Shown: one piece after another, positions 53,810 to 63,801 of the stretch
How the letters are laid out: the number at the start of each line of letters is the position of its first letter
Position numbering within the stretch: the stretch's first letter is position 1
Origin: Flavobacteriaceae bacterium MAR_2009_75
GTDB lineage: Bacteria; Bacteroidota; Bacteroidia; Flavobacteriales; Flavobacteriaceae
Assembly: GCA_002813285.1 (NCBI GenBank)
Contig: PHTZ01000001.1
Location: forward strand, 3,843,501 to 3,907,500
Length of the DNA stretch: 64,000 bases
Direction of reading: 5' to 3'
Notes under the pieces: generated by a model
What the model was told of the DNA's origin: nothing
The model's database searches: none
What the model saw: the letters and a program-made list of their open reading frames with translations, nothing else
Program-made: the position numbers and the translations under genes

Positions 53810-56225
53810 TCTCAACCAAAACTATCCGATTGTGGATATTCAGGACCATCTGGTCTTTGCCAATAATGGTAACCTGGTACTGTGTTATAAGGCTGATTTG
53901 CCGGAGGTCTATTCATTATCGGAAAACGATTTTGAGGACTTGCACGGGAGTTGGTTTCAAGCCTTGAAATCGTTGCCGGCCGGAACGGTTATCCATAAAC
54001 AGGACATTTACCAAAAATTGGAATATTCGGCCGAGCGTTTAGCGAATACGACTTTTTTGGAAAAGGCGACCCATAAACATTTTAAGGGCAGGGAATATAT
54101 ATCGCATCAATCGTATCTCTTTTTCGTATGGCCGAAGAATAGAGGTCTCAACAAATCAAAATATGTGAATCCATTTCGAGGAATTCCAAAAGCCATTCCT
54201 GAAAAAATGACCGAAGCTGTAGAAAGTTTTACGGCATCCGTTCGCGATGCAATCGGTTTTCTCAACAATAGCTATAAACTTGATTTTACACCGCTGAGGG
54301 AAAGTGAAATTCTTTTGATGACCGACACTTATTTCAATGGGTTCAATCAAGGCTTCGATACCGACATAGTCCTCAATAAAGACCATGCCCAAATAGGCAA
54401 TCATTATTTTGACGTACTTGCGGTCAACAACGAATTATGTTTTGGTGATACGGTTAGCAGTAGCAAGACCAATGATGCTTTTACTTCCGACGATTTTGTC
54501 TTCCATCAGGGGTTTATTGACGAATTAGGGCTAAATCTGAACGAAAACCATATCGTCAACCAGATTGTCTATTTGGACGATAGGCATAAATGGCGAAAAC
54601 TGTTGGAAAAGCGTTTAGAAGAACTGAGCAAAAGTTCCAACTTCGGTACGCAGAACAAGGTCGTACATGGTAAAATCAGTATCATTCTGGACCAAATCAA
54701 CCAAGACGATAATGCCCGAATCGTACGAGGTCATCTTAACGTGGTTTTTTGGAGCGACCGCCTGGCTGATTTAAGTAAGATTGCTTCTCGGATTAAAACG
54801 GAGTTCAAGGAACTGGATATCATACCGTATTATCCAAAAGGGGAAGAGCGAAAACATTATTTGCTGAATAGCTATTGTTGCTTCGCATCCAACTTTTCCG
54901 ATGAAGATCTGTATGTCACCGACCTGAAACATGCCCTCTGTCTGCTGATCAACAATACCAACTATAAATCGGATGCTACGGGCATCATTTTCAACGACCG
55001 GCAACATAACATACCGGTCATTAAGGATGTATGGGATGAAAAAAAGCGGCGCATTAAGGCCCGGAACTTTGCAATTTTTGCTCCTACGGGAGAGGGCAAG
55101 TCGTTTTTGGCGAACAACATCCTTCGGCAGTATTTTGAAAACGGTGTCCGATTGGTCATCATTGATTTGGGAGGGAGTTATACCAAGTTTGCAAAGCTCT
55201 ATCCCGATCAATACATCACCTTACGCTACGAGCAAGGAAAGAACCTGGGCATCAATCCCTTTTACATCAACAGTCTACATGACCTAAGCCCGGAGCGGTT
55301 GGAAGACCTTACCGTCTTCCTTTTGGAGCTCTTTGCTTCGGGTCTTAAGGTCGCCAAAGCGCAAGAGGTAGCCTTGAAAAAAATCCTTCAGTATTACTAT
55401 AAACGTAATGCAAGCGAAACCCACTCGTTAGAGGCCTTTTACAATTTCGTCCAGCAGAACAAAGAAACCCTATTGGATGATTTGGGCATCGATAAGGCCT
55501 ATTTCAATACCACAAACTTTCTGCACATCATGTCGGAATATGTAGGGGACGGACTCTACAGTTTTTTATTCGAGGTAAGTGAAGACCAGTCTTATAAAAT
55601 AGAGGACAAACGCCTTATCGTTTTTGAACTGGATGAAGTGAAGGATAACAAGGAAGTCCTTTCCGTAATGTTGAAGCTTATCAAATCTGCCATTCAGCGG
55701 ACCATCTGGCGCAACCGTGCCGAAAAGGGGATTATCCTGTTCGATGAGTTCGCAAAGCAATTGAAGTTTGAAAACGTACTGGAAAGTGTCGAATTCTACT
55801 ATCAAGCCATACGAAAACAAAATGGGGCGATTGGGATTATACTTCAGTCCATCAACCAATTACCCAGTAATTCCACTTCGGCAAGTATTCTGGAAAATAC
55901 CCAGGTGATTTATAGCCTTCGAAATGAAAAGGGGTACGACGAGTTGGTCAAAAGACTAAGCCTTTCTAGCCATGACCTAAATCAACTAAAATCCATCAAG
56001 AACGACTTGAAGGGGCAGCGGAAGTATACAGAAATCTTTATCAAGATAGGGAAGGAGAGCAACATCTTTCGTTTGGAAGTTCCCCCCGAGGTGTATGCGG
56101 CCTATCTCACTGACGGCTCAGAAAACGAGACCATAATGGCCATGTATGGTAAAACCAATGATATGGAAACGGCCATCATGGAATTTGTAAAACAGAAATT
56201 TCAAAAATCATATTCACACACTTAA
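53799..56225 (+). CDS. traG: Conjugal transfer ATPase TraG (VirB4-like)
   Basis: An 808-residue protein from ATG 53799 (MRINLNQNYPIVDIQDH); 12 upstream residues overlap traF. Walker A FAPTGEGKSFLANNIL is near 427-442, Walker B GIILFDEFAKQLKF near 645. Motif ADLSKIASRIKTEFKEL precedes the ATPase region, in the VirB4-family N domain. It energises assembly of the type IV secretion system at the inner membrane. The largest gene of the tra operon, it shows no damage. Confidence 0.93.
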   Translation: MRINLNQNYPIVDIQDHLVFANNGNLVLCYKADLPEVYSLSENDFEDLHGSWFQALKSLPAGTVIHKQDIYQKLEYSAERLANTTFLEKATHKHFKGREYISHQSYLFFVWPKNRGLNKSKYVNPFRGIPKAIPEKMTEAVESFTASVRDAIGFLNNSYKLDFTPLRESEILLMTDTYFNGFNQGFDTDIVLNKDHAQIGNHYFDVLAVNNELCFGDTVSSSKTNDAFTSDDFVFHQGFIDELGLNLNENHIVNQIVYLDDRHKWRKLLEKRLEELSKSSNFGTQNKVVHGKISIILDQINQDDNARIVRGHLNVVFWSDRLADLSKIASRIKTEFKELDIIPYYPKGEERKHYLLNSYCCFASNFSDEDLYVTDLKHALCLLINNTNYKSDATGIIFNDRQHNIPVIKDVWDEKKRRIKARNFAIFAPTGEGKSFLANNILRQYFENGVRLVIIDLGGSYTKFAKLYPDQYITLRYEQGKNLGINPFYINSLHDLSPERLEDLTVFLLELFASGLKVAKAQEVALKKILQYYYKRNASETHSLEAFYNFVQQNKETLLDDLGIDKAYFNTTNFLHIMSEYVGDGLYSFLFEVSEDQSYKIEDKRLIVFELDEVKDNKEVLSVMLKLIKSAIQRTIWRNRAEKGIILFDEFAKQLKFENVLESVEFYYQAIRKQNGAIGIILQSINQLPSNSTSASILENTQVIYSLRNEKGYDELVKRLSLSSHDLNQLKSIKNDLKGQRKYTEIFIKIGKESNIFRLEVPPEVYAAYLTDGSENETIMAMYGKTNDMETAIMEFVKQKFQKSYSHT

Positions 56226-56237
56226 AAAAGGAACATT

Positions 56238-56819
56238 ATGAAAATTACAATTAAAACCATCATCATTTCGGTATTCTTAGTTATAGCGAGTACTGGTCAA
56301 ACGAAAGCACAGGGCATTCCGGTCTACGACAACACCAATTTTCTATCGCTGATCAAGCAGTTGTTTGAATCCGCCAAACAGACCAGCGAAATGATCAAAA
56401 CCGTCAGATTTCTCAAACAGGCCAAAGAGACGATAGAAAAAGTAAACAGTGCGGTAGCGCAATATGAGGCCGTCAAGGAAATCAATGAAAACAATGAAGC
56501 GTTGGTCAATATGGTCCGAAACGATTTGAGGGGTATCCTAAATTCTCCTTACATCCACCCTGACGAAATAGATGCCGTTTCCAACGCTTTCAATACCATT
56601 ATTGATGGGTCACTTCGTAATCTGGAATTTATGAACCAGGTGCTCTCCAATGACTTTCTAAAACTCAATGATGCCGAGCGATTGGAAATATTGGAAACAC
56701 ACAGGGACGATTCCCAAAAAATGATAGCGGACATCACCCTAAAGAATAAGAGGTATAAGCTCATCATTTCCTTTCGAGAGATGCAGGACAGAATCAATAA
56801 TCGGGAAACCAACTACTAA
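56238..56819 (+). CDS. traI: Conjugal transfer protein TraI-like (DUF4141)
   Basis: A 193-residue periplasmic protein with a signal peptide (TIIISVFLVIASTGQTKAQ) followed by helical, coiled-coil-prone sequence (FLSLIKQLFESAKQTSEMIKTVRFLKQAKETIEKV, landmark KQTSEMIKTVRFLKQ). The position between traG and traJ and the pattern match TraI (DUF4141) of CTnDOT, possibly the VirB5-like part. In CTnDOT traH sits between G and I; it is absent here. Confidence 0.75.
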   Translation: MKITIKTIIISVFLVIASTGQTKAQGIPVYDNTNFLSLIKQLFESAKQTSEMIKTVRFLKQAKETIEKVNSAVAQYEAVKEINENNEALVNMVRNDLRGILNSPYIHPDEIDAVSNAFNTIIDGSLRNLEFMNQVLSNDFLKLNDAERLEILETHRDDSQKMIADITLKNKRYKLIISFREMQDRINNRETNY

Positions 56820-56830
56820 AAGGCTATAGC

Positions 56831-57661
56831 ATGTTTTTGTCCATCGGGTTGGAATATGTCGATTCTGTTTTTCAGACCATTAAGGATAGTGATTTTGCAT
56901 CCTATGTGATCGGTGGAATGAAAGTGCTGGCCGTTTTGTTTTTTCTGATCAATATTCTGAAAAAGTACTATGAAGGAGGGGCGACCATCCAAGGGGCTAC
57001 ATGGGGATTGACCCCCACAGAATTGATCAAAAATTTTGCGGTGGTCCTGGTGGTTATTTTCTCTACGGAAGTATTGGATGCTTTTGACTCCATTTTAGTG
57101 GCCATAGAAGGTCAGTACAGGGGGACTGCCCCAGCACTACTACCCTTGGAACTACAGGATATCGAAGTAGAAGAGGATTTGGGTCTTCTGGATGCGACCA
57201 CAAAAGCGATGGGCATTCTATATGAATGGCTCACGACCCCTTTCTTGGGAATACGCATGATCGCCCTAGCATTAGGACTATTTCTTTGGGTGTTGGATTT
57301 GTTCATATATCCTTTGTTTTTGGCGGAACGCTACTTTCTGTTGGGAATCATGCAGGCTTTTTTTCCACTGGTCATCAGCATGGCCGTTTTTGAAAAGTTC
57401 AGACCTATGGGCTATCGCTTTTTTAAGCTGTACGCAGCTGTTTATATGATCGTGCCCGCATTCTTTTTGGTCAATGTTTTTGTTAACGAGCTCTATCAAG
57501 AAATCACCGAAAACTTTTGGCCAAACCTATTCGGTACTGATTTCGGTAGTGAACTATTTGCCCCTGTCATTGAATTGGCGGGAGTGGGTTTCATTATTCT
57601 GTTGAAGTTCAAGCTTTATAAGCGTGCTACCAGTTTCACCTTAAGGCTATTTGTCGAGTAA
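56831..57661 (+). CDS. traJ: Conjugal transfer protein TraJ (VirB6-like)
   Basis: A 276-residue polytopic protein with about five membrane segments (VLAVLFFLINILKKYY, FAVVLVVIFSTEVLDAF, MIALALGLFLWVLDLFIYPLFLAERYF, VYMIVPAFFLVNVFV, ELAGVGFIILLKF). The family builds the inner-membrane channel. Gap of 11 nt from traI and 10 nt to traK; part of the operon. Confidence 0.85.
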   Translation: MFLSIGLEYVDSVFQTIKDSDFASYVIGGMKVLAVLFFLINILKKYYEGGATIQGATWGLTPTELIKNFAVVLVVIFSTEVLDAFDSILVAIEGQYRGTAPALLPLELQDIEVEEDLGLLDATTKAMGILYEWLTTPFLGIRMIALALGLFLWVLDLFIYPLFLAERYFLLGIMQAFFPLVISMAVFEKFRPMGYRFFKLYAAVYMIVPAFFLVNVFVNELYQEITENFWPNLFGTDFGSELFAPVIELAGVGFIILLKFKLYKRATSFTLRLFVE

Positions 57662-57671
57662 TCTATACACC

Positions 57672-58295
57672 ATGAAAAATAAACTAACACCCTATAAAAA
57701 CATCTATAGCGTTTTGAAACTAAACCGCTACATCGTTTTGGCAGTCGTATTGGCCTGTCTATTGACCAGCATTTTTGCACTGCTAACGGTCTATCGTTTC
57801 AATCAGCGTATGCTGAACAGCACCTTTGCTGTAAACACGGATGGTTCCATAATTCCCTTGAAATTGGTTTCGCAAAAGGAGAATATGGAAGTCGAGGCAC
57901 TTTCCCATCTCGATTTGTTCCACAACTATTTCTATGGAATCGATGAAAGTAACTATGAAAAAAATCTTGAAAAGGCCTTGTGGTTGGGAGATAGTACTGT
58001 CGATAATGTGTACCGGCAGAAAAAAGCGGATGGGGTTTATAACAGGTTGCTGCAGTACTCCCTGGTGCAAAAGGTTATCTCGGTCAATACGGAACTAATT
58101 TTAAGTGGGGAACGCATATCCTTTCAAACGGAGACCATTTTTGAGATCAATCGGGGATCTATTATCGATAGGTACCAATTAATAACCACAGGAAATCTGC
58201 TTCAGGTAGATAGAAATTTCCCTAATAATACCCATGGTTTATTGATAACCAACTTCTTTGAAAACTCTCTTAAAAAACTTAACATTCAAAAATAG
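57672..58295 (+). CDS. traK: Conjugal transfer protein TraK (VirB8-like)
   Basis: A 207-residue single-pass protein from ATG 57672 (MKNKLTPYKNIYSVLKLNR), with membrane helix YIVLAVVLACLLTSIFALLTVY and a periplasmic domain of the NTF2-like VirB8 type (ALSHLDLFHNYFYGIDESNYEKNLEKALWL). VirB8 proteins link the inner membrane channel to the outer complex. An upstream 7-residue extension within traJ is rejected. Confidence 0.87.
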   Translation: MKNKLTPYKNIYSVLKLNRYIVLAVVLACLLTSIFALLTVYRFNQRMLNSTFAVNTDGSIIPLKLVSQKENMEVEALSHLDLFHNYFYGIDESNYEKNLEKALWLGDSTVDNVYRQKKADGVYNRLLQYSLVQKVISVNTELILSGERISFQTETIFEINRGSIIDRYQLITTGNLLQVDRNFPNNTHGLLITNFFENSLKKLNIQK

Positions 58296-58301
58296 CTTCA
58301 A

Positions 58302-59228
58302 ATGAAACTAGATCGAAACAAAATGATATTCATCACCGTCGTCACCTTAGTAGTGCTATTTATAGTTGGCTATGGATTTCTCGTAATGGGAGATGGGGAC
58401 GAGGAGAAGTCAGAACTGACCCAGCCTGTGGTGCCGGAATTGAAAGAGGAACAAAAAGAGTATTCCTCGAAATTGGATGCCATCAATGACTTGAAAGAAG
58501 TTCGGGAGTCCAATGCTCCAAGTATTTATGACGAATCACTATTGGATTCAACAGGACTTTATGACCCTATGTATCAGGAGAAAGAGCGTCAACGTATTGT
58601 GGACAGTATCTATGCCGCAGGAAGGATAAATTACGAATCTGGAGAATACAATAATACGGCGGACATTAGTTCATCAAAACCAATGGCTAGCACACCAAAA
58701 AATCAAATCGAAGAAACGGTCATCGATTTTGCAAACGCCCATCAAGGGTTTTTTGCCTACGAACCCAAACAGGTTTCATTGGTTGAAATGGAAACAAAAA
58801 AAGGAAGGACAGATGACTTTATCATGGTGGAAGTCAACGGAGAACAAACGGTGAAAAGCGATGAGCGTTTGGAATTACGACTGGCTGTTGATGCGCTCAT
58901 CAATGGCGATTCCATTCCCAGAAATTCGTTGGTTTATGGTTTTGTCCGATTTAAGTCTAACCGGGTTTTCATCACTATTACGAACATCAACAACAAACCT
59001 GTCGATTTGAAAGCCTTCGATTTACTGGATGGCAACGAGGGTATTTATGTACGGAACAGCTTTACGGGCGAGGCCACCACGGAGGTTCTCGGGGATGTGG
59101 TAGAGGATATAAATATTCCCGGTGTGCCACAAGTAGGCGGTATTAAGCAAGTTTTTCGAAGAAACAACCGCAATGTGAAGGTGACGGTTTATAATCAATA
59201 TCAGCTTATTTTAAAAACTGCATTATGA
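58302..59228 (+). CDS. traM: Conjugal transfer protein TraM (VirB10-like)
   Basis: A 308-residue protein with an N-terminal transmembrane helix (MIFITVVTLVVLFIVGYGFLV), an acidic, proline-containing linker (~30-125) and a C-terminal barrel-like domain with KSDERLELRLAVDALINGDSIPRNSLVYGFVRF, landmark LINGDSIPRNSLVYG. TraM/VirB10 spans the periplasm and forms the core complex with TraN. The stop overlaps the traN start by 4 bp. Confidence 0.85.
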   Translation: MKLDRNKMIFITVVTLVVLFIVGYGFLVMGDGDEEKSELTQPVVPELKEEQKEYSSKLDAINDLKEVRESNAPSIYDESLLDSTGLYDPMYQEKERQRIVDSIYAAGRINYESGEYNNTADISSSKPMASTPKNQIEETVIDFANAHQGFFAYEPKQVSLVEMETKKGRTDDFIMVEVNGEQTVKSDERLELRLAVDALINGDSIPRNSLVYGFVRFKSNRVFITITNINNKPVDLKAFDLLDGNEGIYVRNSFTGEATTEVLGDVVEDINIPGVPQVGGIKQVFRRNNRNVKVTVYNQYQLILKTAL

Positions 59229-60052
59229 AAATGATACTAATCCTTTTATCGATTCTTATTTTAGGCCAAACAAGTGCACAAGAATTAAAAACAATCGGCA
59301 CGAATGAAAGGGAGGTGGTTGCACTTTTCTTTCCGGATGAAATTCGTCAGGCGGTCGTTGGTTCACCCAACTTTACGTTTAGTTATAATAAAGAAAACCT
59401 TCAGCATGTAGGTTTGTTACAGGGGGTAAAGGGCCATGAAAGCAACCTATTGGTAGTAACGGCCACGGATGAAGTATACGCCTATAAATTGAAATATCTG
59501 AATGACTTGGATACGGTGAATTATTTTGTCCATAGAAATGAACGTATTGGTTTTGAAAGCCCTTTGTTTCCCGATCCTGTTCAACAATCGGCATCCGTAT
59601 TAAAGGATTCTGTGACGAGGAAGACCCCACAAACCGATTCCCAGAATCGATTTGAATACTTTAAAAAATTCAGCGAGTTTCATTTGAAGCACAATCAAAA
59701 CAGTCTAAAACGCAAAAGAAAAAAGGATGTAGTCCTACATCTAAAGGACTTGATTTACGACCGCACCGAGGTCTTTGTACTTGTGGAGGTTAAAAACAGA
59801 TCTGGGATAGACTTTGAAATGGACTACCTGAAAATTTTCAAGGTAAATGGAAACAAGCGGAAAAAATCATCCTACCAAAAAATTGAAATTGAGCCTATTT
59901 ACAGACATTCTCTTCCAAAAATCATTAAAGATGGTGAGCGCCGTGAGTTTGTGCTGACCGTACCCAAATTTACCTTTGGTGACCAAGAAAAACTATTGCT
60001 GGAACTCAAAGAGCATAAGGGGAATAGAATACTACAATTGCTTTACGATTGA
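59225..60052 (+). CDS. traN: Conjugal transfer protein TraN (VirB9-like, DUF4138)
   Basis: A 275-residue exported protein: signal sequence ILILLSILILGQTSAQ, then VVALFFPDEIRQAVVGSPNFTFSYNKEN and ATDEVYAYKLKYLNDLDTVNYFV, landmarks FFPDEIRQAVVG and DEVYAYKLKYLNDL, as in TraN (DUF4138). It pairs with TraM in the outer-membrane core. It is the last clear tra gene; traO, P and Q, expected next in CTnDOT, are missing. Confidence 0.87.
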   Translation: MKMILILLSILILGQTSAQELKTIGTNEREVVALFFPDEIRQAVVGSPNFTFSYNKENLQHVGLLQGVKGHESNLLVVTATDEVYAYKLKYLNDLDTVNYFVHRNERIGFESPLFPDPVQQSASVLKDSVTRKTPQTDSQNRFEYFKKFSEFHLKHNQNSLKRKRKKDVVLHLKDLIYDRTEVFVLVEVKNRSGIDFEMDYLKIFKVNGNKRKKSSYQKIEIEPIYRHSLPKIIKDGERREFVLTVPKFTFGDQEKLLLELKEHKGNRILQLLYD

Positions 60053-60099
60053 CATCCTTTTTACCGAATCATTATGAGCTATAATTTAACTAAACTATC

Positions 60100-60663
60100 A
60101 TGATTTTTGGATATGCTAGAGTATCAACCCAAGATTAAAATTTAGAATCTCAGATAGACCTACTTAAAAATGCCGGTTGTGAAAAAATTTATAAGGACGT
60201 TGCCAGCGGTGCCAGGAGTGATAGAAAAGGGCTAAATGAATTGATCAAATATATGCGCGAAGGGGACACTGTAATCGCATATAAAAATGACCGAGTGTTT
60301 CGTTCTTTAAAAAATATGGTTGAGATTATAGATAAGTTTAATCAGGCAGGGGTTCACTTTAAAAGCTTAAGCGAACCTGAGTTCGATACGGCCTCGGCAA
60401 ACGGGAAGTTCTTACTACATATATTTGCTGCCGTTGCTGAATTCGAAAGAAACCTTATCAGCGAAAGAACTAAAGTCGGCCTTGCCAACGCAAGGAAACG
60501 AAACAAATTATTGGGCAGACCAACTGGTTCTAAAAAAGAAACCATTGAGAAATACCATTTTGCAAAATACCTATACGATAAACAAGACCTACCCATAAAA
60601 ACGGCATGTGAAAAAGCTGGTATAAGTAAGAGCTCCTTTTATCGTGTTGAAAAAGTCCTATAA
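60100..60663 (+). pseudogene. Serine resolvase/invertase interrupted by a nonsense codon
   Basis: From ATG 60100 the frame reads GYARVSTQD, with the catalytic Ser of the resolvase family, and then meets TAA (60136-60138) at codon 13 where relatives have Gln (STQDQNLESQID). The same frame continues intact to 60663 (QIDLLKNAGCEKIYKD, YKNDRVFRS, GKFLLHIFAAVAEFERNLISERTKVGL, RKRNKLLGRPTGS and an HTH tail). A truncated product starting at 60241 would lack the catalytic Ser. So one substitution inactivates an otherwise full-length recombinase that lies at the right end of the ICE. Confidence 0.88.
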
Positions 60664-60823
60664 TTGGTTCTTTTTATGAGACTGTTTAATTTAAGGGTGA
60701 AAAGGTCCGGTCAAATTTATTGAATCCCAAACTTTCAGCTTATTAAATTATATTCTCACAATGTTGATTATTAAGGTTAATGCTTGAACAACTATTACTA
60801 TTAAAGACATCGTGATTGTACGT

Positions 60824-61620
60824 TTACCTGTACACGGCGTTTTCCGCAATATTTCTATGGGCCTCTAAATCCATTGTTATACTTTCCAATTTGATCCTGA
60901 TGGTCATCAATGCGACTTTACCCAATGACATGCGAAGCGTTGAGTTCTTAGAATGAACCAATGCTGCTATCGCCTATGCAGCTTTTACCGGATTACCCTC
61001 CTGTTTGCCATCGACACTTTTGAGTTTGGTTCTAAACGCACCCACGTCATCGATGACTCGTTTTGCGAGTCCTAGTCCTACTCCTACAAAATTGGTACTG
61101 AAAGGTCCCGGCTCCACTATGGAAATCTTGATGCCAAGTGGTTCGGCTTCCTGTGCCAATGCTTCGCTAAAACCCTCTAATGAAAACTTGCTGGCATTAT
61201 AGATACCGAATTCGGTGAATGCCTTGATTCCCCGTGGGAGGAAATCTGAACAATACGTCCGCTTTTTTCTTTTCGCATAAAGGGCAGTACCTCCTGCTTT
61301 AACTTTAAGGTGTCAAAGAAATTTGCCTCGAAAACGTAACGCACTTCTTCATAGGAAGCCTCCTCTGCGGCTCCTGCGAAACCCACTCCTGCGATGTGGG
61401 CAAAAACATCTATCCTACTGAATTTTCTAATGTGTCGGGTAATGTTTTCTGTTCCAGAAGACATATCGCTTATGCCAAGTAAAATGGCGTGAGCCTTATC
61501 ATCATACTTATTGTTGAACTTTTAGACTTGTTGTTGGTTACGAAAAGTTCCGATTACGAAATCTCCATTTTCGACTACTGTATCGGAAAGTGCTTGATCC
61601 AGACCGCTCGATATTCCTAT
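60824..61620 (-). pseudogene. SDR-family oxidoreductase, multiply broken
   Basis: A minus-strand short-chain dehydrogenase can be read across several interruptions: IIGISSGLDQALSDTVVENGDFVIGT (glycine-rich motif region), then TAA at 61522-61524, [31 protein letters not shown], a one-base deletion in the G run near 61233 that shifts out IYNASKF (the YxxxK motif), [14 protein letters not shown] at 60974-60976, and a tail LEAHRNIAENAVYR to a stop at 60824. Two nonsense codons, one frameshift and no clear start. The family reduces carbonyl or sterol-like substrates. It is paired with the AraC remnant upstream. Confidence 0.85.
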
Positions 61621-61654
61621 AATAAATCAAATTCTTTTTGTATTTTACTAAGAT

Positions 61655-62237
61655 TTTAAGATTGTTTAAGAGTTCCTTTTGTAAAGAATCGAAGGCTTCA
61701 TTGCGTTACGTACTATTTTTTCTGCTCTCATCGACGCTCCGCTGAATTTGTAACAATAGGGCAATCAATAGGGACTGGGTTATAGTTGGATGCCGATTTT
61801 CTCGATGTTGCTCCCTAGAAATAAGGTGTATGAGCTCAAGTATTTCCCTAAAGTTGTTTTCACCAAACTATATATTGATGCTTGTACAGATTGTCTAAAA
61901 AACTGAGTTCGAAAAGTAGGTCTTAATTGATGTTGTTAAGTAGAAAAAAGTCTTCTGTAAACATAATTGTGTTTCCCTGCAAGGTCTCCCAATCTTATAT
62001 GCGTTGTATTTAATCGGGTGAGATAAAGAAGAGGCTATTGGGAACGATTTTATATTCCTTGTAATTGATTATTTGTTTGCTAGTGCCCTTTTCTGTACAT
62101 AAGATTTCATAGAAGGTATGCTTGTGACTCGGTTCTATATTGGGCATCTCCATTCGTTCGAAATGCATTATTTCAAAACCTGTAGAATTATCAAGCTCAT
62201 TGATAAAGTGTAATAAAAGATTTTTCATTTTCGTCAC
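61655..62237 (-). pseudogene. AraC-family regulator, multiply broken, HTH lost
   Basis: The frame starts at 62237 with a cupin-type N-domain (NIEPSHKHTFYEILCTEKG, IINYKEYKIVPNSLFFISPD) and continues in frame through TAA at 62010, TAA at 61995 and TAA at 61923, each at what would be Gln or Glu, reading DWETLQGNTIMFTEDFFLLNNIN and LLFELSFLDNLYKHQYI. A frameshift near 61875 leads to REILELIHLISREQHRENRHP and SLLIALLLQIQRSVDESRK. The C-terminal DNA-binding domain expected of AraC proteins is missing, apparently deleted up to the SDR remnant. Confidence 0.85.
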
Positions 62238-62468
62238 AAAAGCGATACTATTTGCAAAGAGTGTTATAAATCTAATACAAGAGAAAGAGTTTGATAAAAG
62301 ATATCGTACCGCTGGAAAAATTAATACACTTAGCTCAGTCCTAGTAAATGTCCGTTTAATTTTTCTAATTAGGACTTTGTTTGCCTTACTACGTATGTTG
62401 AAAATAGTAAAGCACTAGCTTCATACTATATGCACAATTCGTGGATACTTAAATATTATTATGGTTCA

Positions 62469-63776
62469 CTAGGTTTTCAATCTAACTGCTTTTGAGGATT
62501 TATAACCGAAATAAGCAATAAACATAAAACAAAGCAAGGGAAGAGAGAAAGATAAATTCACTTCTGATACACCTAAAACTCTTATGTCCTTTACTCCGGA
62601 GCCGCCCATATCAATTATCATACCCTGTAATTTTGGCATTAAGGCTCCTCCTACAATCGCCATTACCAAACCTGCTGCACCAATTTTAGACTCCTCCTCA
62701 TTCAGATCTTCCAAGGCGATTCCGTAAATCGTAGGGAACATTAATGACATACAAAATGAAATTCCGACTAGGCCATAGAAACCAATAATTCCTTCTATGA
62801 AGATGGTTATTAAACAAAGTGCAACCGCTACTATGCAGAAATTGGTCAGTAGTTTACCAGAGTTAACGACTCTTAGAAGATAAGTGCCGATTACCCTACC
62901 GACCAAAAATAACACGAAGGCTAAAAACTGATAGTTAGCAGCATCAAAACTCGAGATATTTATTGCCTCGGCATATTGATAAATATATGTCCAACACATG
63001 ATTTGAGCCCCTACGTAAAATACTTGTGAAATTACCCCTAAGGCATATGTCTTGTTTTTCAAAAGGTTTCGAAATGTATTCGAAAGGTCGCCCGCTCCAT
63101 CTTTTGATCTGGATTGAGGCATTTTATTCAGGATAATAAGCAAAGTCACTATGAGTACAACAAAGCCCAAGATGACCTAAGGGTCTCTTATGACCAGTAA
63201 ATCTGAAGTTCGAATAAGGGCTTTCTTTACCTCGGTCAAGGCTCCAAAATTTGTAATATCGTCAGACTGTAATTTTTTGAGTACAAATTGCTGTGCTACC
63301 AACAACCCCAATAGTAGACCAATGGGATTAAAGGCTTGTGCCAGATTCAATCTTTGGGTAGCTGTTTTTTGGTCTCCCATTGCCAAAATATAGGGGTTAG
63401 CTGTAGTTTCTAAAAAAGCGAGCCCAAAGGTTAAAATGTAAAGACCCAAACAAAAGAACCAAAATTGTTCTGTAACAGCGGCAGGATAAAACAAGAAAGC
63501 GCCAGCGGCATAAAGAATTAATCCAATAAGTACGCCCGTTTTGTAGGAGTATTTTCTAACAAAGAGTGCAGCTGGCAGTGCCATGCAAAAATAACCACCG
63601 TAAAAAGCCATTTGCACCCATGCAGCCTGAGAATTGGAGAGCTCCAATACTTTTTTGAAAGCTTGAACCATTGGATCCGTTACAGCGTTGGCAAAACCCC
63701 ATAACGCGAACAACGAGGTGATTAGAATAAATGGAAGAATACGTTTTTTGGGTACTACTGGAATTTTTTTCTTCAT
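62469..63776 (-). pseudogene. Sugar MFS transporter (FucP/GluP-like) split by a TAG codon
   Basis: Two adjacent frames in the same phase (63776 to 63179 and 63176 to 62469) together give a ~435-residue, 12-helix major facilitator protein. The first half reads SLFALWGFANAVTDPMVQAF and YGGYFCMALPAALF, then DLLVIRDP and a TAG (63177-63179) where Tyr is expected (RDPYVILGF). The second half restarts VILGFVVLIV and reads SFCMSLMFPTIYGIALEDL, typical of the FucP/GluP family of hexose transporters. One nonsense change is the only lesion seen. It would have transported a monosaccharide with the adjacent hydrolase. Confidence 0.85.
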
Positions 63777-63801
63777 TGAACAGAGGTTATGCTTGGGTGT
63801 A

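Noticed and set aside
60100-63776. Stop-codon readthrough or a reassigned TAA/TAG code.
   Set aside because: Intact genes throughout the window end at ordinary TAA and TAG codons, and the broken genes also carry frameshifts and deletions; this is pseudogene decay.
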